The notes under the pieces are model-generated. The model did not search any database, was not told where the DNA came from, and worked only from the letters and a program-made list of their open reading frames with translations. Below are positions 63,544 to 64,000 of a stretch of 64,000 nt of DNA, one piece after another. The position numbers and the translations under genes are program-made. The DNA comes from Rhizobium viscosum (GTDB taxonomy: Bacteria > Pseudomonadota > Alphaproteobacteria > Rhizobiales > Rhizobiaceae): positions 1,178,001 to 1,242,000 of the forward strand of contig NZ_JADBEC010000001.1 in NCBI RefSeq assembly GCF_014873945.1, given 5' to 3'. The first letter of the stretch is position 1. Every line of letters starts with the position of its first letter.

Positions 63544-64000
63544 CTGATGTAGCCGAGGCGGATCGCCTTGGCGATCGCCTGGATGCGGTTGACCGAATCG
63601 AGCTTGATGGTCGCCGAGCCGAGATAGGCGTTCACGGTGTGGACGGACAGGCCGAGCTTGTCGGCGATTTCTTCGCTGATGCGGCCGTCGCCGGCAAGCT
63701 GAAGGCAGGCGATCTCGCGCTCGCTTAGCGCTTCGGTCGCCGCCGCACGCCGCTCATCGAGCGACAGCAGGTCCATCATGACATTGCAGCACCGGCCATG
63801 CAGTTCGATGATCGTATCGCTCGAGGGATCGATATCGTCGCCGGTGAAAAGCACGAAACCATTGCCGATGGCGCCAAGGCGCACTGGAAATGCGAGACCG
63901 GAGAAAGGCACTATGCCGTCTTTCAGCCTTACCATGAAGGGAGAGAAATCCGCAGGGCCAGGAGCTGCACGATCATGGCTACCGGCCCAGAACAAGGGCA
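63540..64000 (-). CDS. visR: LuxR-family regulator, C-terminal part (VisR-like, cut by window edge)
   Basis: The C-terminal 153 residues of a transcription factor. The LuxR-type helix-turn-helix (LSEREIACLQLAGDGRISEEIADKLGLSVHTVNAYL) and the tail ending LGYIS are complete. The preceding part looks like the end of an autoinducer-binding-like domain. In S. meliloti visN and visR lie at this position next to flhB and form the top regulator of motility. The choice of VisR over VisN rests on that order. The start is outside the window. Confidence 0.8.
   Translation of the reverse strand, partial: PLFWAGSHDRAAPGPADFSPFMVRLKDGIVPFSGLAFPVRLGAIGNGFVLFTGDDIDPSSDTIIELHGRCCNVMMDLLSLDERRAAATEALSEREIACLQLAGDGRISEEIADKLGLSVHTVNAYLGSATIKLDSVNRIQAIAKAIRLGYIS

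Overview
The window looks like a chromosomal segment of a Rhizobiaceae alphaproteobacterium, most likely Rhizobium. The evidence is the gene order and content: a zwf-pgl-edd Entner-Doudoroff operon, an aglEFGAK/aglR alpha-glucoside locus, and the rhizobial flagellar regulon with motB-motC-motD(fliK), motE, rem, flaF, flbT, tandem flagellin genes and a vis-type LuxR regulator. Base composition is high in G+C and coding density is high. I see no tRNA, rRNA, CRISPR array, insertion sequence or prophage.

Layout. 1-4.2 kb: two methyl-accepting chemotaxis proteins (the first truncated by the window edge) and a 47-residue membrane peptide. 4.3-8.4 kb: a flavoprotein, then a glutamine synthetase-family ligase paired with a FAD amine oxidoreductase. 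8.5-12.6 kb: zwf-pgl-edd, closed by a strong hairpin shared with a convergent PilZ-like gene. 13.2-21.1 kb: the alpha-glucoside ABC transporter and alpha-glucosidase, with the divergent LacI-type regulator aglR and two near-perfect operators. 21.1-24.9 kb: folD, a Wzz/ExoP-like chain-length protein and a WecG/TagA-type glycosyltransferase.

25.2-64 kb is almost entirely the flagellar regulon. On the minus strand, read from high to low coordinates: flgF-fliI-orf-flgB-flgC-fliE-flgG-flgA-flgI-motE-flgH-fliL-fliP; flaA, flaB, flaC and flaD as separate units; fliH-like-motB-motC-fliK(motD)-lytic transglycosylase; rem; then flgE-flgK-flgL-flaF-flbT-flgD-fliQ-flhA-fliR-fliJ-like-flgJ-flgN-like-orf. 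On the plus strand: motA-fliM-fliN-fliG, then flhB-orf, meeting the 3' end of a convergent visR-like gene. A plus-strand GT41 (SPINDLY/OGT-type) glycosyltransferase sits between flaA and fliP.

How it fits together: vis-type and Rem regulators would drive motility transcription. The fliPQR-flhAB gate, FliI and the FliH/FliJ-like proteins export rod, hook and filament subunits. FlgJ plus a separate lytic transglycosylase would open the wall. MotA/B/C/E with FliG/M/N make the motor. FlaF and FlbT would control flagellin output after transcription. The most interesting observations are a leader hairpin conserved in flaA, flaB and flaC that pairs with each Shine-Dalgarno sequence (a candidate FlbT target), a ~440-nt tract identical between flaA and flaB, a shared motif upstream of the flagellin and mot units, and the GT41 enzyme as a candidate flagellin-modifying enzyme.
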